DNA from: Atrichornis clamosus
Lineage: Eukaryota; Chordata; Aves; Passeriformes; Menuridae
DNA length: 64,000 nt
Direction of reading: 5' to 3'
Assembly (NCBI GenBank): GCA_013400975.1
Contig: WBMZ01008643.1
Location: forward strand, 186,001 to 250,000
Under the pieces are notes generated by a model, which worked only from the letters and a program-made list of their open reading frames with translations, did not search any database and had not been told where the DNA came from. Of this stretch, positions 1 through 12,500 are shown piece after piece. The stretch's first letter is position 1. Every line of letters begins with the position of its first letter. Both the position numbers and the translations under genes were made by a program.

Positions 1-3000
1 AAATTTGTATAAGCAGATAAGAAGATGAGACCCCATGACTCTCTTTATAATTTGCTTTGAATCAGCCTCCTCACAGGTTACTTAGACAGATTTCCATGGA
101 AGGTCGGGGATAGCTAGATTTTACTCTCAGACAATTTCTTCAAATCAAATCCATCCAAGGATAAACAATGAATTCAGAAAAACTGTGTAACATCATACAA
201 AATGTCCCTGGATATAGGCAGGGGGCAACATATGAACAGATTCAACATTTTGCAGTCACAGTATAACACATAATGTAACAATTTTACAGAAGAGAGATTT
301 TCATACCTCTGCAAACTTGTCTGGAACAATTGTAAAACCTGAACTTTCTTTATAGGACCTATTCTGCATTTCCTGAGTTCTGTTTTCCATGCAAAAAGTA
401 ACTGGCACTTTCAGGCTAAATAATTTAGCTTTACATCAGAGAAAATCAGTGAAAAATAAAAAGCAAATGCAAACTTCCTATAAGGATGTATGACATAGGG
501 ATTTCTTTTTCAAGCTGCCATCTTGAATCTCTTCACTGTAGACATCAGGCAGAACTGCTTGTGTTTTAAAGTGTTGCATAGAGAAAATAATCATGAAAAA
601 TAACATATTTGTAACATTGTAATGAAGAAAGAGACTCTGCCTTCACCCACGTTTCATTTCTTTCTCTGATGACCTTCTTTTACTTGACAGCCTAGAAGCA
701 GGAAATTAAGTTTACCACGGCATAAATTTACTGCTATTACCTTGACGCATAACTAAATCATAAAAATGGACAATCCTGAAGCTGTATAACAACAATAAAT
801 GAACAAAGTCTTGAATAGAAATTGAACTGATTTTCCACAAACCTAGCTTGTTCCATAGAATGTTGAACAGTTTATAACAAAGCCAAGTCAAAGGACCATG
901 AATGGTTGTCAGATTTTGCTGGATTGGTTTTACTAACCTTATATGAGGATGCAGATGTGGATGTATCTGAACACAAATTGAATAAGATATCCCACTGCAG
1001 TTTATCCTATTCCTATCTATCTAGGTCTAGATCTAGATCTAGATCTTGGTCTGTATCTATATAATTATAGAGAGAGAGATAGTGTTTTAGCTTGCTATCT
1101 CAATTCAGCATTCCCAAACTTTTTGATTAAGCTGAACAACTTAAAGATCTTACCTGTATCTGAAATAGTTACAACTTTATAACAGCCTTTTCCACTTTCA
1201 TAAGAGATATGACAAATTAATTAACATCCCTACAAACTGCTTTAGCCCTTGTCATCTGGCTTGGCTCAAGCTGATTTCCTAGTGGAGCACAAATACGTAC
1301 AACACTGCAGATTTACTTCAAAGCCGCCTATGACCAATTTATTCCAAGATCTCTAGACGACATGACAGTTTAACTTTTGCATCAGCTCTCATTCCTTGCA
1401 AGGCTACCTATTAGAGATCCATTTAATACAGGTTTTTCTGACATGATCTCCAGGTTTGTAGAAATGCAATGAGATCTATGGGAAGATGACTGGGGGTAAA
1501 GTTAGAGAAAACCCGGAAGTTAAATTCACATTCCAACAAAAGTTATAACAATATAGAAATTATAGTGAAATGCAGTTGCTACTTCCTCTATGGAATGCAA
1601 TTGGCATGCACAAAATCTCTTCAGTGATGATTCCCCCCACACACAGCCTGCAACCTTAAGCACATGCTGAGAGGAATGAAGTGTAGGGTGAAGTGGAATG
1701 GGGAAACCATGGCCAGGCTCTGCTGTAATCCTTCCGGGGATGGGAACTTGATGGTACCATGTAGCTGATAAATTGCATAGCAGCTGTCAGCCAAGGGAGA
1801 TAGGAGATGTCTTGCTATTGAACCAGAAACTGTGGTAAAATCACTGTCCTTGGATGAACTTGTTTTGTTATAATCTCATTGTAATACTAAAGCACACCTG
1901 CATCCCTGGAGTTAAAGTTACCTGCCTCCAAGGTAAAACCACCCCTCATTGAGCATGAGCTCTATATCTTTAAGAGTGAAAGTAGAGAATTTTACACCAG
2001 TCAGTAACAAAGATATGCATAACTAGAGTCACTAAAGCCTACTCAAATATAAAGAGACAATATAAAAGTGAGGTAAGGATGGGGAAAAATTAGAGAATAC
2101 TCCATGATAACTTCAGGGATTAGTTAACATGCTGAACCTATATTGTCCCCCAGAGATGCCTATTGGGTAAGAACCTTACTCTGTGCACACTAAATGATTA
2201 TTTCAAGGCAGCACAATTTTGTATTGTCAGTGTATTTATTAATAAAGTGTGTTATCCCATCCTTCAAGGGTGCTAGCTGTTTCTGGCACTGGATAACATA
2301 CTCAGATAATGGTGGGGAGATCCAGCAAAGAGGTCTGTGTTGATAAATTTTCAAAAAGGATTTGGCTCTGATCTGCTGTCAGTGCACGTCTCAGCACAAG
2401 TCAGTTGAATTGCCCTCTGAGACAGCAGACTGTTCAGTGGAGTCCCCGTAACGGGACACTGACAGACTGATCAGCCACAAGGGTCTCGTCTTCTCTGGGG
2501 CATTGGCAGACTGAACAAACATAAGGAGGCTCAAGAAAACCCCCTTTTCATGTGACAAGATCACTAGCTGATCACTGATTTTCTGCAGTCTCTAAATCAT
2601 TTATCAAATGCTGAGGACTGACATACCTTAGTGCTGGTCTAGTAATATCACTATGAGATGAAAGGCTCTACAGTATTTTCCCCATGGCCTGAGCTACCTT
2701 TTCTTCAAGCACAAAAAAATCAATATTTATGCACTGGAATTATTGCCTACAGTGGTAACACAGTTCTAATATAATATGATTTTAATTTGGATATATTTGT
2801 TTCCATCAAATCTAGCTACTGAGAAAATAGAAATATCAACTGTGTAGCAAACATGCTTTTCTTATCTGATGGCAGGATCATCTTTAATGCCACCTGGCTG
2901 ACCATATAACACTGTCCAGGGATGCCATACATTTGTGGTCTCAGGGTTTTGTTATTATTTCACAGGTGGGCTCTGGATTGAGATACAGTAGGGCTGACTC

Positions 3001-6000
3001 AGCCTTCTCTGACTTTGTATTCCAATCTCTCTGTGAGATTGAATGCTGCTCTGGTGTGAATAGGGGATGACTTTTTTGAAGTCAACAGAACTGTACCCAC
3101 TTGTGCCAAATGAGAATCTGTCCCATGTTGCTGTTTTAATTACAGTCATGTCAGAGCTGCTGTTTCATACATATTGATTAATCAAAATGTTACGTAAACA
3201 TATGGCACCAACAGGAGTAGGGTAAAGGGCATCATCTTCCAGTAGTCTTATGTAGAATATTAAGTCCTCATTGCTATCAGATAATACTTAATGCAAGCAT
3301 ATTTCCATCAGGTGTACAAAACCACAGGGATATAGTCATCACTATTAGGTTGATGCAAACAGCTGTCCACAAGGGATAAATTTAATGACATACTCCAGAT
3401 GCTGTTGAAAACCGGCTCCAGAAATCCAGCAACCTGCCACTACTCATCCTTCCAGATCCAAGCTCCCAGGTTCCAAACTGAGCTTTTCATCTTTTAACAG
3501 TGCTTAATGATAACTGATTCTGTAACCCCATAAACAAATCAAGAGATATGGCTCAGGACCAAAATATTATTTCCCTGAAGAGAAGTCTAGACACATCACA
3601 GCATTTTTATTTTGCTGGCTATTTCTTTTAACACTGATTAATCCACCTAGGCTGCATTTTGAAGCATCACCAGAGGTAATTTGCATAAGCTATTTTGTGT
3701 GCATGGTTTCTCTCCATCTTTTCAATGTCTTTGTATCAGAGGAATTACTCTGATTCTTTATCTTAACTAAGTGTTGTGGCATCAAGCAGCTGCTGCTTTG
3801 CCAGAGATCACAGATTTCCAAAGTCCCAACCTTTTGTGGTCATAAAAGTTAGTCTTGCAATTAGCCATACAGATCAAATTGTGCTGCTTTGCCCTTGATG
3901 GAATCCTACCTCTGATAAGTGCTCTGCCTTTATAAATTACTCTCTGATTTTTAGCTTTACACAGGTTTTATGCTGATTCCATTGAAGCCTTTGGGTAGTT
4001 TTGGCACTTCACTGCTTAGCTCAGTGAAATTGCTTTTTTAAACAACTGAGCTGCCACTTCTAGTGTTGAATGTGACAGCAACTTCAACACCTTGAAGATA
4101 CTCAGTCTTTAAGACAAGTAATGATGAAAAATGCTGAAAGTCCAGGGCAGTTTGCTCAATAAAAAGTTGTTGTGTGTTGGAGTTTGGCCAGATTCATTTA
4201 CATCTCTGTTCTTGTGAACAGTGACATGAAGGCCACACTATTGAAGGCTGGTCTTGACATCAGGAGGTGTAACAATGTAGGGAAGGGTTCTGATGTGCTG
4301 CAATACAAGTACAATCTCTATTGCACATCTGCACGTGAAGACAACTGCTTCCAACTTTGGTCCTGATTCTTCTGCAAAATTACAAAGGAGGCAGCCTAAG
4401 CCCTGTCCCTTCTGAAGTAAATTTTCTGTTTGGGAAATGATCTTCTAAGTTTCTTTTGTGGCTTCATAAACCATCAGGATGGTATGTGGGGCCAGATGCA
4501 AAATAGAACCGCATCCTATGCTGTTAGTTTTGTGGGTATTCCTTAATTTATAGGATAACTTAAATGTTATGAGCTTTTTTTTTTTCCTTCATACATATAG
4601 AAAGAATAAGTTATTTACTTAATATTTTAAATAGCATTATCCCTAAATATCTCCACTTTCATTGAGCAGGCACTCTGAACAAGAATCTCAAGCTACAAAA
4701 ATTAACATCTACTCTATGGGCCTGTATCTCAGATGGATTTGGATCCAGAAACACTGCTTGTGTGATAAATGTCAAATGAAATGATTTATGCTAGATACAG
4801 GAAATAACTGGCCTTAATAGACTGCACTGTGTCATCTGTATCCAGAGTTATTTGTCCAATCATTTGAGAATTATTCAGTCACAATAAAATTTCCAAGAGA
4901 AAAAACACAGGTTCTTTGCACCTGAAGTGAATTTGCTAATGCAGCAAAATTGTGGGAAACTAGTTGCTAAACAGCAACTGTTAATTTCACTATTACACTT
5001 CATCAGAAATGCTCATGGTTCTTTTATTAAGATATAAGCTGTTCATCTTAGAATAAGCTTGTATCACAATGTTTACTTTCCTTTCTCATCTCACAAGGAA
5101 ATTAGCTATTTTTCTGACTTTTCACAAGATCCTCTAATCTTAGGCCCCTTTTTCAAGACACTACAGAAACTGATTTCATGGACAGTTGCAAATGTGCACC
5201 TGCTTCAGAAAATCCAGTGCCAAATCTGACCCTGCAGACAGTGTACTTGAAAAATATGAAACCAGATGACTTTATTGGATAGCCTTAAGAGGGGGTCAGA
5301 CAATGGATTTTCAGTCTCTTCAGCAGAGCACAGTAAAGAGTGAAAATATTATTGAAATAATTCCTTCTAGGTACTTACAATCAGTTAGTATTGATATACA
5401 AAAATGCATCTTTCTGTGACTCACGTGTCTTCCAATTTAGAAACAATTTGCAATCAGTGATATTAATAACTGGAAACTTTACCACGGTGCTGACACCTTT
5501 TGCAGCTATCTCCAGAAGTCAGTGCTTCAAGTTTGATCAAGAAAACTGAAAGGGAAAAAACACTCCCACTCTGCCCCAGAAGTAATCCCATACACCTATC
5601 AGAAAAGCAAGGCTGCCAAAATTTTGGGAGCTTAGTTACAATTTGTGAACTCCAGTCACATGAGGCATGTCTGCATTGTTTGAATTTCCACACCTTAGGA
5701 AAAAGGCAACTTAATAAATTACCGAATTCATATGCATGAATGCAAAGCCTTTGTACATTTCCCTCAGATCCTCCTTGGAGAGGTGTATTAACATGATGAT
5801 AGCTTACAAAAACCTCTCAGAGTGATTTTAGAGATGAGTTTTTGCAGACTAAATTGTGTTAAGGTAGGATAGGCAAGGGAATAAGAGAAAACAAGATACA
5901 ACTGTTAATGCAAGTTACGCATCTTCTAATTTTTAAACATTATCTTGAGACTGGGTGCATATGGCACTGGCTGGTTTGGCACAGACTGTATGTGAGTTTG

Positions 6001-8097
6001 CATTCTCATACAGGGCAGGCTGACATCTTGGAAACCTGTCAAGGTTGCTACTGTCTTTTAGAAGCAGCTCTACTACCTGGGGATACAGCAAAGTGTTCAC
6101 AAAAGTAAGAGCACTAATTGACATTTTACCCAAGATTACAGTGCATTCAACAAACTTTACAAAGCGATTTCTGAAGTACAAACCACAGTCTGTATATACA
6201 CAAATTCAAGGTCATCTATCCATTACATTTTTCTTGCATGGAAAGCACGTGGATGCTTTCATTCTGAACAAGATCTCAGTTTGGTCATGGGGACAATGAA
6301 ACCCAGAAGAGAAAACAAGAAGTCAGCATACATCTCTTCCCTTTGTGATCATCTGCTCTACACAGCACAGTGCATAATGAGAGCTGTTACAGGCTCCCAG
6401 CGACTTATTGTTATTCTTCTGTTCCAGTGCAAAGTCAGCTGGCACAGTTTGCACAGCTTTCACTGGGGTTTTCAGCTAAAATATTTTCCTTGCACTGCAG
6501 TAGATGAAGATCACTCACAAAACAGGCTCCTTCCCTTCTGCTGGCCCTGCTGTGGGGTGGGCAACCCACAACAGAGGTGTGGTTCCAAACAGAATGAGGT
6601 TTAGGAGCGTCTTATACCTCTCCAGCTGAAACTACAGGGAATAGCTGAACACAGGCTAAATTGTTACATTAAGCCTCTCGCAGAACAGCAGCTGTTCCTG
6701 CAGCTAGGATCACTTGTGAAAATTTAAAGCTATGATACAGATATCATTAGAACACTGCAGGGCAGAATTACATCAAATAAGGAAAGTTCTGGAAATTTGC
6801 ACCCAAGGAAAGGTGTGTTTGAATGGATACAGCTGCTTGAGAAAGGATGTTTTTAGTATGTGAGCTATAAACCTATGTTAAAAAGAATCTTGCTACGTTT
6901 TTTCTTCTGGAAGTGATTACTCCATTTTTTAAGATGTACTTGAACAATTGAAAGCTCAATTTGTATTGATGTTGCAATTGTATCCTTAAATAATGAGTAT
7001 TAAAAGCTGATGAGGGATGAGCTCTAAAGCAGGCTAGAAGTGATTGACTATTAGTTCTTAAAGATGGAGGTACATATGTTTGATTTATTTTATATTTGAT
7101 TCATTTTTTCTGTGTACCAGTGAAGTTGTGTTGAAAAATTGGTGGCTAGAGAAGCAGCTTTGTTGCCACTTGATGATAGAAGAAAAATATACTGACTGTT
7201 TCTATGTAAGCACAGCAGAAGCGTCTTTCATTCCTCATCACAAATTGCCATTCTCTCGAGTCAGCTGTTACTTGTGTCTCTGCAAAGAAGTTCGTATTCA
7301 TCTCCTGTGAAAGAAAGGACCAGAAGAAAGTGTTTGACCTGAAAGGTCAGGCATTCCCAGAGAGAGAACTCACTCTCTGAGCTTCGCTGCAGTTGTCTTG
7401 GTTAGCTGTAAATTCTTAACCATGAACTACACATGCCACTTCTTTTATTCTCATTGCTTTCAGGTTTCAATTAAAATGCAAACACAGGAAAACAGCTTAT
7501 TGCTTTGAGCTATATGCAAGTTTCTTCATGGGTACTTCTTGAGCCTTGCTTCTTTAAAGAATGGAGATTCACATGCGAAAACAGAAAGACAGATCCTGTT
7601 CTTCCTTGTAATAATAAGAATCAGCGGCCGTTAAAAAAGGTTATAATCTGAATTGAAGGAGAAGTAGACAGAACAAATGGTAGTAGGCTGACAGATATGG
7701 CCTTATATTCTAGGGGTATTGGGATCAAGGGGTAGGACGTCCAAGTCCAATCAAAATCTGATGGAATTTTTCCCTAGGCTTCCAAAAATAATTTTCAAAT
7801 CACTTTGATCTCTCTAAAATCCCTGTCTTTTTGCAAGTCTTGTTTACTTGATTGAAAGCTGTTTTGCATGAACACTGTTTCTTAATGTACTATTCCTAGA
7901 TGTACTATCCTAAATGTACTATTCCTAGCCCTCAAGGCCTTTGGGATCACTTAGGGTGTCTCGTTTCTTATGAAATGTAAATAATACATTTATGTATTAA
8001 AAATGTAAATAATACTCATAAAGAGAATCTGGATCACATAGGTATAGTGAATACTTGGCATTTACCCGTTTCTCTGGCCACTGGTCATTAGGGTCAC
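1..8097. other. AT-rich unique DNA with no recognisable gene
   Basis: I see no exon, RNA gene or intact mobile element here. Open frames on both strands are all short (107 codons or fewer), lack recognisable domains and overlap each other in several frames, as expected by chance in AT-rich DNA. The only structured piece is the short TAGATC microsatellite near position 1030. Small direct repeats of 'atgtactattccta' type occur around 7887-7930. An interspersed repeat too decayed to recognise by eye could be present. Confidence 0.7.
1026..1046. repeat. (TAGATC)n microsatellite
   Basis: The hexamer TCTAGA/TAGATC is repeated three and a half times. It is followed by a TCTGTATCTATATAATTATAGAGAGAGAGATAG-like degenerate continuation to about 1082. 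The unit contains the AGATCT palindrome. This is a simple-sequence repeat with no implied function. Confidence 0.85.
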
Positions 8098-8445
8098 AGG
8101 GAAGAACGACTAGAGAAACTACAAGAGAAAGAATGGAATATAACTAGAAGGAAGGTTATATTGAAAAAGAGATGGGAATGGAGACTTGAGAGACTTCGGT
8201 TGCAGGAGGGTAGAACTGCATACAGAGTGAAAAAAGGTTTAAAAAACCAGACAGAACAGAAAGAAAGAAAAGAAAAATGTGAAGGTGAGAAGGGATCTGG
8301 AAAAGAAAGAAGAATAAATGGGAAGACTAGAAAAGCAATGAAATTTGGGAGAAAATATTCAGGGGAAACAAATACAGTACAGAGAAAGGAAGATGATAAA
8401 AGCAGTAAAAAAAGCATGGGGGAAAACAAAGAAACTCAGAGCACT
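8098..8445 (+). repeat. Purine-rich strand-asymmetric tract
   Basis: For about 350 bases the + strand is overwhelmingly A and G, with runs such as 'gaaagaaagaaaagaaaaat' and 'gaaaagaaagaagaa', and pyrimidines are sparse. It is not a clean microsatellite but a degenerate GA/GAA-rich stretch. The skew produces a 118-codon open frame on the + strand (8161-8517) that is rich in Lys, Glu and Arg, and Phe/Ser/Leu-rich frames on the - strand. Both are composition artefacts, not proteins. Such tracts can form triplex structures or act as transcription-asymmetry marks, but that is only possible here, not shown. Confidence 0.6.
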
Positions 8446-9504
8446 GCAATACCTTTGTTCCCAGGGCATATGCATGCAGTGGACATAAGGGATACAGAAA
8501 GTCATTCTGGTCCATAATGGACTTTGTTTCTGTAGGATGATCATTAAATACCTATATACTAATTTGTGTGACTGTCTCAGACTAGAAACTACTCTATCAA
8601 TGAAATAAAAGGAGTTTTCTCTGAAGTGTTTGTCTTGGGCATTTTCTAAATAAATAGTATTTTAGCATTAAAAGAAAGCAAGTGTAGATGGAGTATGGCA
8701 AAATTGGAGAAGAAAGAGCAAGAGAAAGAAACTAAAAGAAAACCCAGGTTTAAAACTACAGTTGACATCTTGAGTAATTTTATTGGCAGGATCATTCAGT
8801 CTCTGCTCTATTTCATTAGGCTACCCTACATCTTAGCTTTTCCACAGTATGTTCAGAATGTTTACCGTGTTCTATTCCTCAGCAAAAATTACTCTACAGT
8901 ATTATTATGATCAAGATAAATAAAGAAATAGATCAATTTATCTTGTATATTGTTTATACTAATTCAGATGCTTACTCAGAGTACTCCTTGCACTGGCATA
9001 AATAATTGCAGTCAATGTAGTGTTAAAAATTGCTTGTATCTTTCCTTCCAAAACTGGGTGTGCTGCACTTTGGTTTTAATCTGCTAAATGACATTAAAAT
9101 AGTTATTTGGAAAAGGTCTTATGAGGCTACTTTGTTCAAATGACTGTTCTTGATTAGACTTGTATTAGCAGCACTGAAAAGCCCCTTTGTCACCTGGAAG
9201 CTGTATTAAGACTTGTTATAGTTTTTATGCCATATTTTATACTTAATCATACTTAACATTATCATGAGCCTTAGAAAAGCTGTCCATATTATTTACTGAT
9301 AATTCACACTGACTCTGGAGATTTACCAGTGCTCTGTATTGAATAATAAAGCTGTAGGTGCAGGTTCTTTTTGTGGGCCTGTCTTTGGCAGGTAATCTAG
9401 ATAATTTAAGCATTTAGATAGATAGAGCATGTGTTCTGAATGGAATCAGAAATTATTAGTACCAGGGTTCTGAATTGCTACTAGTTAAGGACATTCTTAA
9501 AACT
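8446..9504. other. Unique AT-rich DNA, no gene seen
   Basis: No RNA gene, exon or repeat family is recognised. A 71-codon frame at 8695-8910 starts in the same kind of purine-rich sequence and has no recognisable domain. Confidence 0.6.
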
Positions 9505-9555
9505 GCAAAGGTTGATAATCCTTCTAACCTAAATTACTCTTTGATTCTATGATAA
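9505..9555 (+). mobile_element. CR1 LINE 3'-tail fragment
   Basis: The last fifty bases of a CR1 element can be read on the + strand: 'ccttctaacctaaattactc' followed by 'tttgattctatgata'. This corresponds to the avian CR1 terminus, where a CCTTCCAACCTAAA-like block precedes an ATTCTATG tail. CR1 elements are usually truncated at the 5' end, and this copy is truncated to little more than the tail. The upstream boundary is uncertain because the sequence decays before about 9505. Confidence 0.6.
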
Positions 9556-12500
9556 AAGTGGTGATATTATGTAGCAAACAATCTTTGCACATTTCCATCT
9601 GTTACATGAGACAAGGATGTGTTTCTGAGGTCACAGGAGCAAACAGGACAGAAAACTAAACATATCTCTAACTGCTCATGAGATAAGTGATTCCAGTCAT
9701 CTTCTATTGTCCATGATGATACATCTGCCTTTCCACCCATGAAAACGATTTCCTGATTAGACTACATAAAGTCAAAAGACTTGACTGGACTTGTCTTAAA
9801 TTGAATTCCAGATGTCTGCCATTTAAACCATGACTTAAGATAAAACACATCTACTTTTTCGAAGAACAAATGGGAAATCCCTAATGTGCTCTGCAAGTAA
9901 CTTGCATGGGATTTTCCTTCTTTTTTTGTGCATTTTTAGAAGTTGTTTGTTTTTTAAGGCAGGAATTTTAAGAAGATAAAGACTCTCAGTTAAAACAGAC
10001 ATATGCTGAACTCAAGAATTAGGTCTTATCCTCATCTTTTCTGATGAACCTTGATGTGTTGCTTAGCAAGTGACTTCAAATCTAAGTGGGACTTTCAGAT
10101 GGGGTTATTTTATTAACAGTTTGTTCCTTGTTCCCAGGGTGCTCAGCATGAGACTCTTTTTCCTGATTGGCAGGAGTGTAAAATGCTCACAACTATAGCT
10201 GCAGTCAATCAGGGATGTGCTCTCAGCATACAAAATCAGATTGACTGCTAAATACTCTGAAAACTTAGGTGCTACATATCTCAAATAATGTGCCTGGTGT
10301 TAGTGGCTGTGTTTGACTTGAACTCCTCTGTGGCTCAGTTTTAGGTCTATAATGAGAGGATAATGACAGCCTTCACCTCACTTGGGTTTGAGAAGATAAA
10401 TTCATTAGTATTTGCAAAGCACTTGGATATTAGTCATCAACATCACAGAAAAGTCCACGAGGAAATGAACAATTGTGTATTCAGAGCAGGGTTTGAATGT
10501 AATGCGGTAAATGAGAACTAAGAGCATACACTGAACAATAAGAAGAAAATCAAATATTAAAGAGCTGTTCATTAAGTACATCCTATCAATTCTGAGCACT
10601 GATTGAGACAATAGGTCTCTGTAAATAAAGGCGAGTGGTCATGGAACTAAGAGATGTATCAAGATGCGTACATACCAGCGGCTAAACTAAATTTGCAGGA
10701 ACTCTCTTAGTCTTGTAATGTCCTAATTGTCAATGCTTGCCCTTGGAACTTTGATAAAATTCTCAAAATTGTGCACACAATAATTTCATTTTGGTGAACA
10801 CATATTAATATACATACACATTCTCTCATGAACACACACAATCACAGAGCACAATCTATCCACTAAGTAAGCATAACTAAATCAAAAGTCAAGGTATTTT
10901 ATACTCTTCTGTTGTTTTTCCACTTTCCTCTTATGCCATTTCAGCATCCAACCTTTTCATAACTGTAAATATGAAAGTTGTGTCTAATGACTTATGCTTG
11001 AGTATAAATCTGAAGTTTAAATAGTTAAAAATATTAATAGACAAAAGACTGACTTCTTGTGAGTAACCAGATACATTTCTTCTGCCACATTTTCATCCCA
11101 ATATTCCAAATTATTAATCTGGCAGTTTCCCATATTCCTCCCTGATGTATTCCTTTCATTGCTTCTATTATAGGGCCAGGTTTACATTTGCAAATGAAAA
11201 ATGTTCATTTTTTTAGATTTCTAACAACTTTTGTTGCTGGACTCTAAAAGTACATTTGTTATGGGTAATAACAAAGCCATTTAAAAAATACAGAGCTAAC
11301 AATGCAGCAAGGTAGAAGTGATGGACATTGTAAAACTGTGTTGCCATGACACAAAATGAAATGTTGAGAGTCAATCACGTATATAGTAAGACATTGCTTA
11401 TTTTGCACATACAAATAAGAAACAGATATAAGATGTGGTTTTTATTTAAAATAGAACTGGGTACTCTATGCTCTGCCCAATATCTTAAGAAAGTCAATGA
11501 CTTATGACCAGTTTTAAGATGAGCAATCAAAGTTATCTCACTGCTGTCCTGAACTTTTCTGATTTTTGTTAAAGAGCAGCTCTTCAGGATGTTTTGTGGC
11601 ATTCTCAATTCAAGTTTTCATTAGAACCAGAAAGTGCAACTTTGTTGTGAATCTTAGACTGATGTGCCTAAATTTTGACAAATGGGAGTTATCCATGGAA
11701 TGCAGCTCTGTAGAAATGCATAGAAAGTGCTGGAAAATATATATATAAGTAAAAACAGGAATTTCACAGACATAACATCCATTTACTATTGTTTTTGTAC
11801 AAGAACCTTGTATGGCTCACTGGCAGGATGTAACGTCTGTACAGAACCTGAGGACAAATTGCTGGATAGGTAGTTTGAAGATGATACAGAGTGGCCAGTC
11901 TTTATATGCAGAGCTAAAATGATAGCTGATGTTCCAACAGCACTGAACATAAGTTTACTTAGCAAACACTGGAAATATGAGTCCTCTCACTATGCTGTGC
12001 AACAGAATTTATAGCATTTATAGCTCTACAGAAGAAACAGTCCTGGGACCAGGCAAATCCATGAGAGACAGATTCAGGGGTAAACATTTCAGTGTTGGTT
12101 TAATTTTGAGACTGATACAGTACAAGTGATGTAAAATAAATGTCAAGGTGTGATGAGTTCATCAGAAAGAATATAATTAGAGAGTGCTGATTATGTAAAC
12201 ATCATACCATCCTTCTCTCCTGTACAGAAAAATTAATTCCACAGAATTAATATTTAACAAATGCTTCTCTCTGTCAGTGATTTTTCCTGACATTCATAGC
12301 CAGGGGATAAATTAATGAAGTTTATTTTTCCACTACCCATGTGACCAACCTTGCTTTTTGGCACGGAGGGTTGCCCATGCATTCAGACTGGTAACATTTG
12401 AATTTGGTTTTTTTTCTGGGCCCACTCAACAGAAAATTTGAGCATGAACCACAACTTAAGGAAAGCTAATTAGAAGTGGCCCAGTGATCCGTTTTAGAGA

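Noticed and set aside
3966..4012. Short match to old amniote repeats ('gattccattgaagcctttgg'), with a similar scrap near 57855-57890
   Set aside because: The matches are too short and diverged to be separated from chance without an alignment.
8161..8517. 118-codon Lys/Glu/Arg-rich open frame
   Set aside because: It is explained by the purine-rich composition. It has no domain or supporting splice or promoter context, and the opposite strand is equally open for the same reason.
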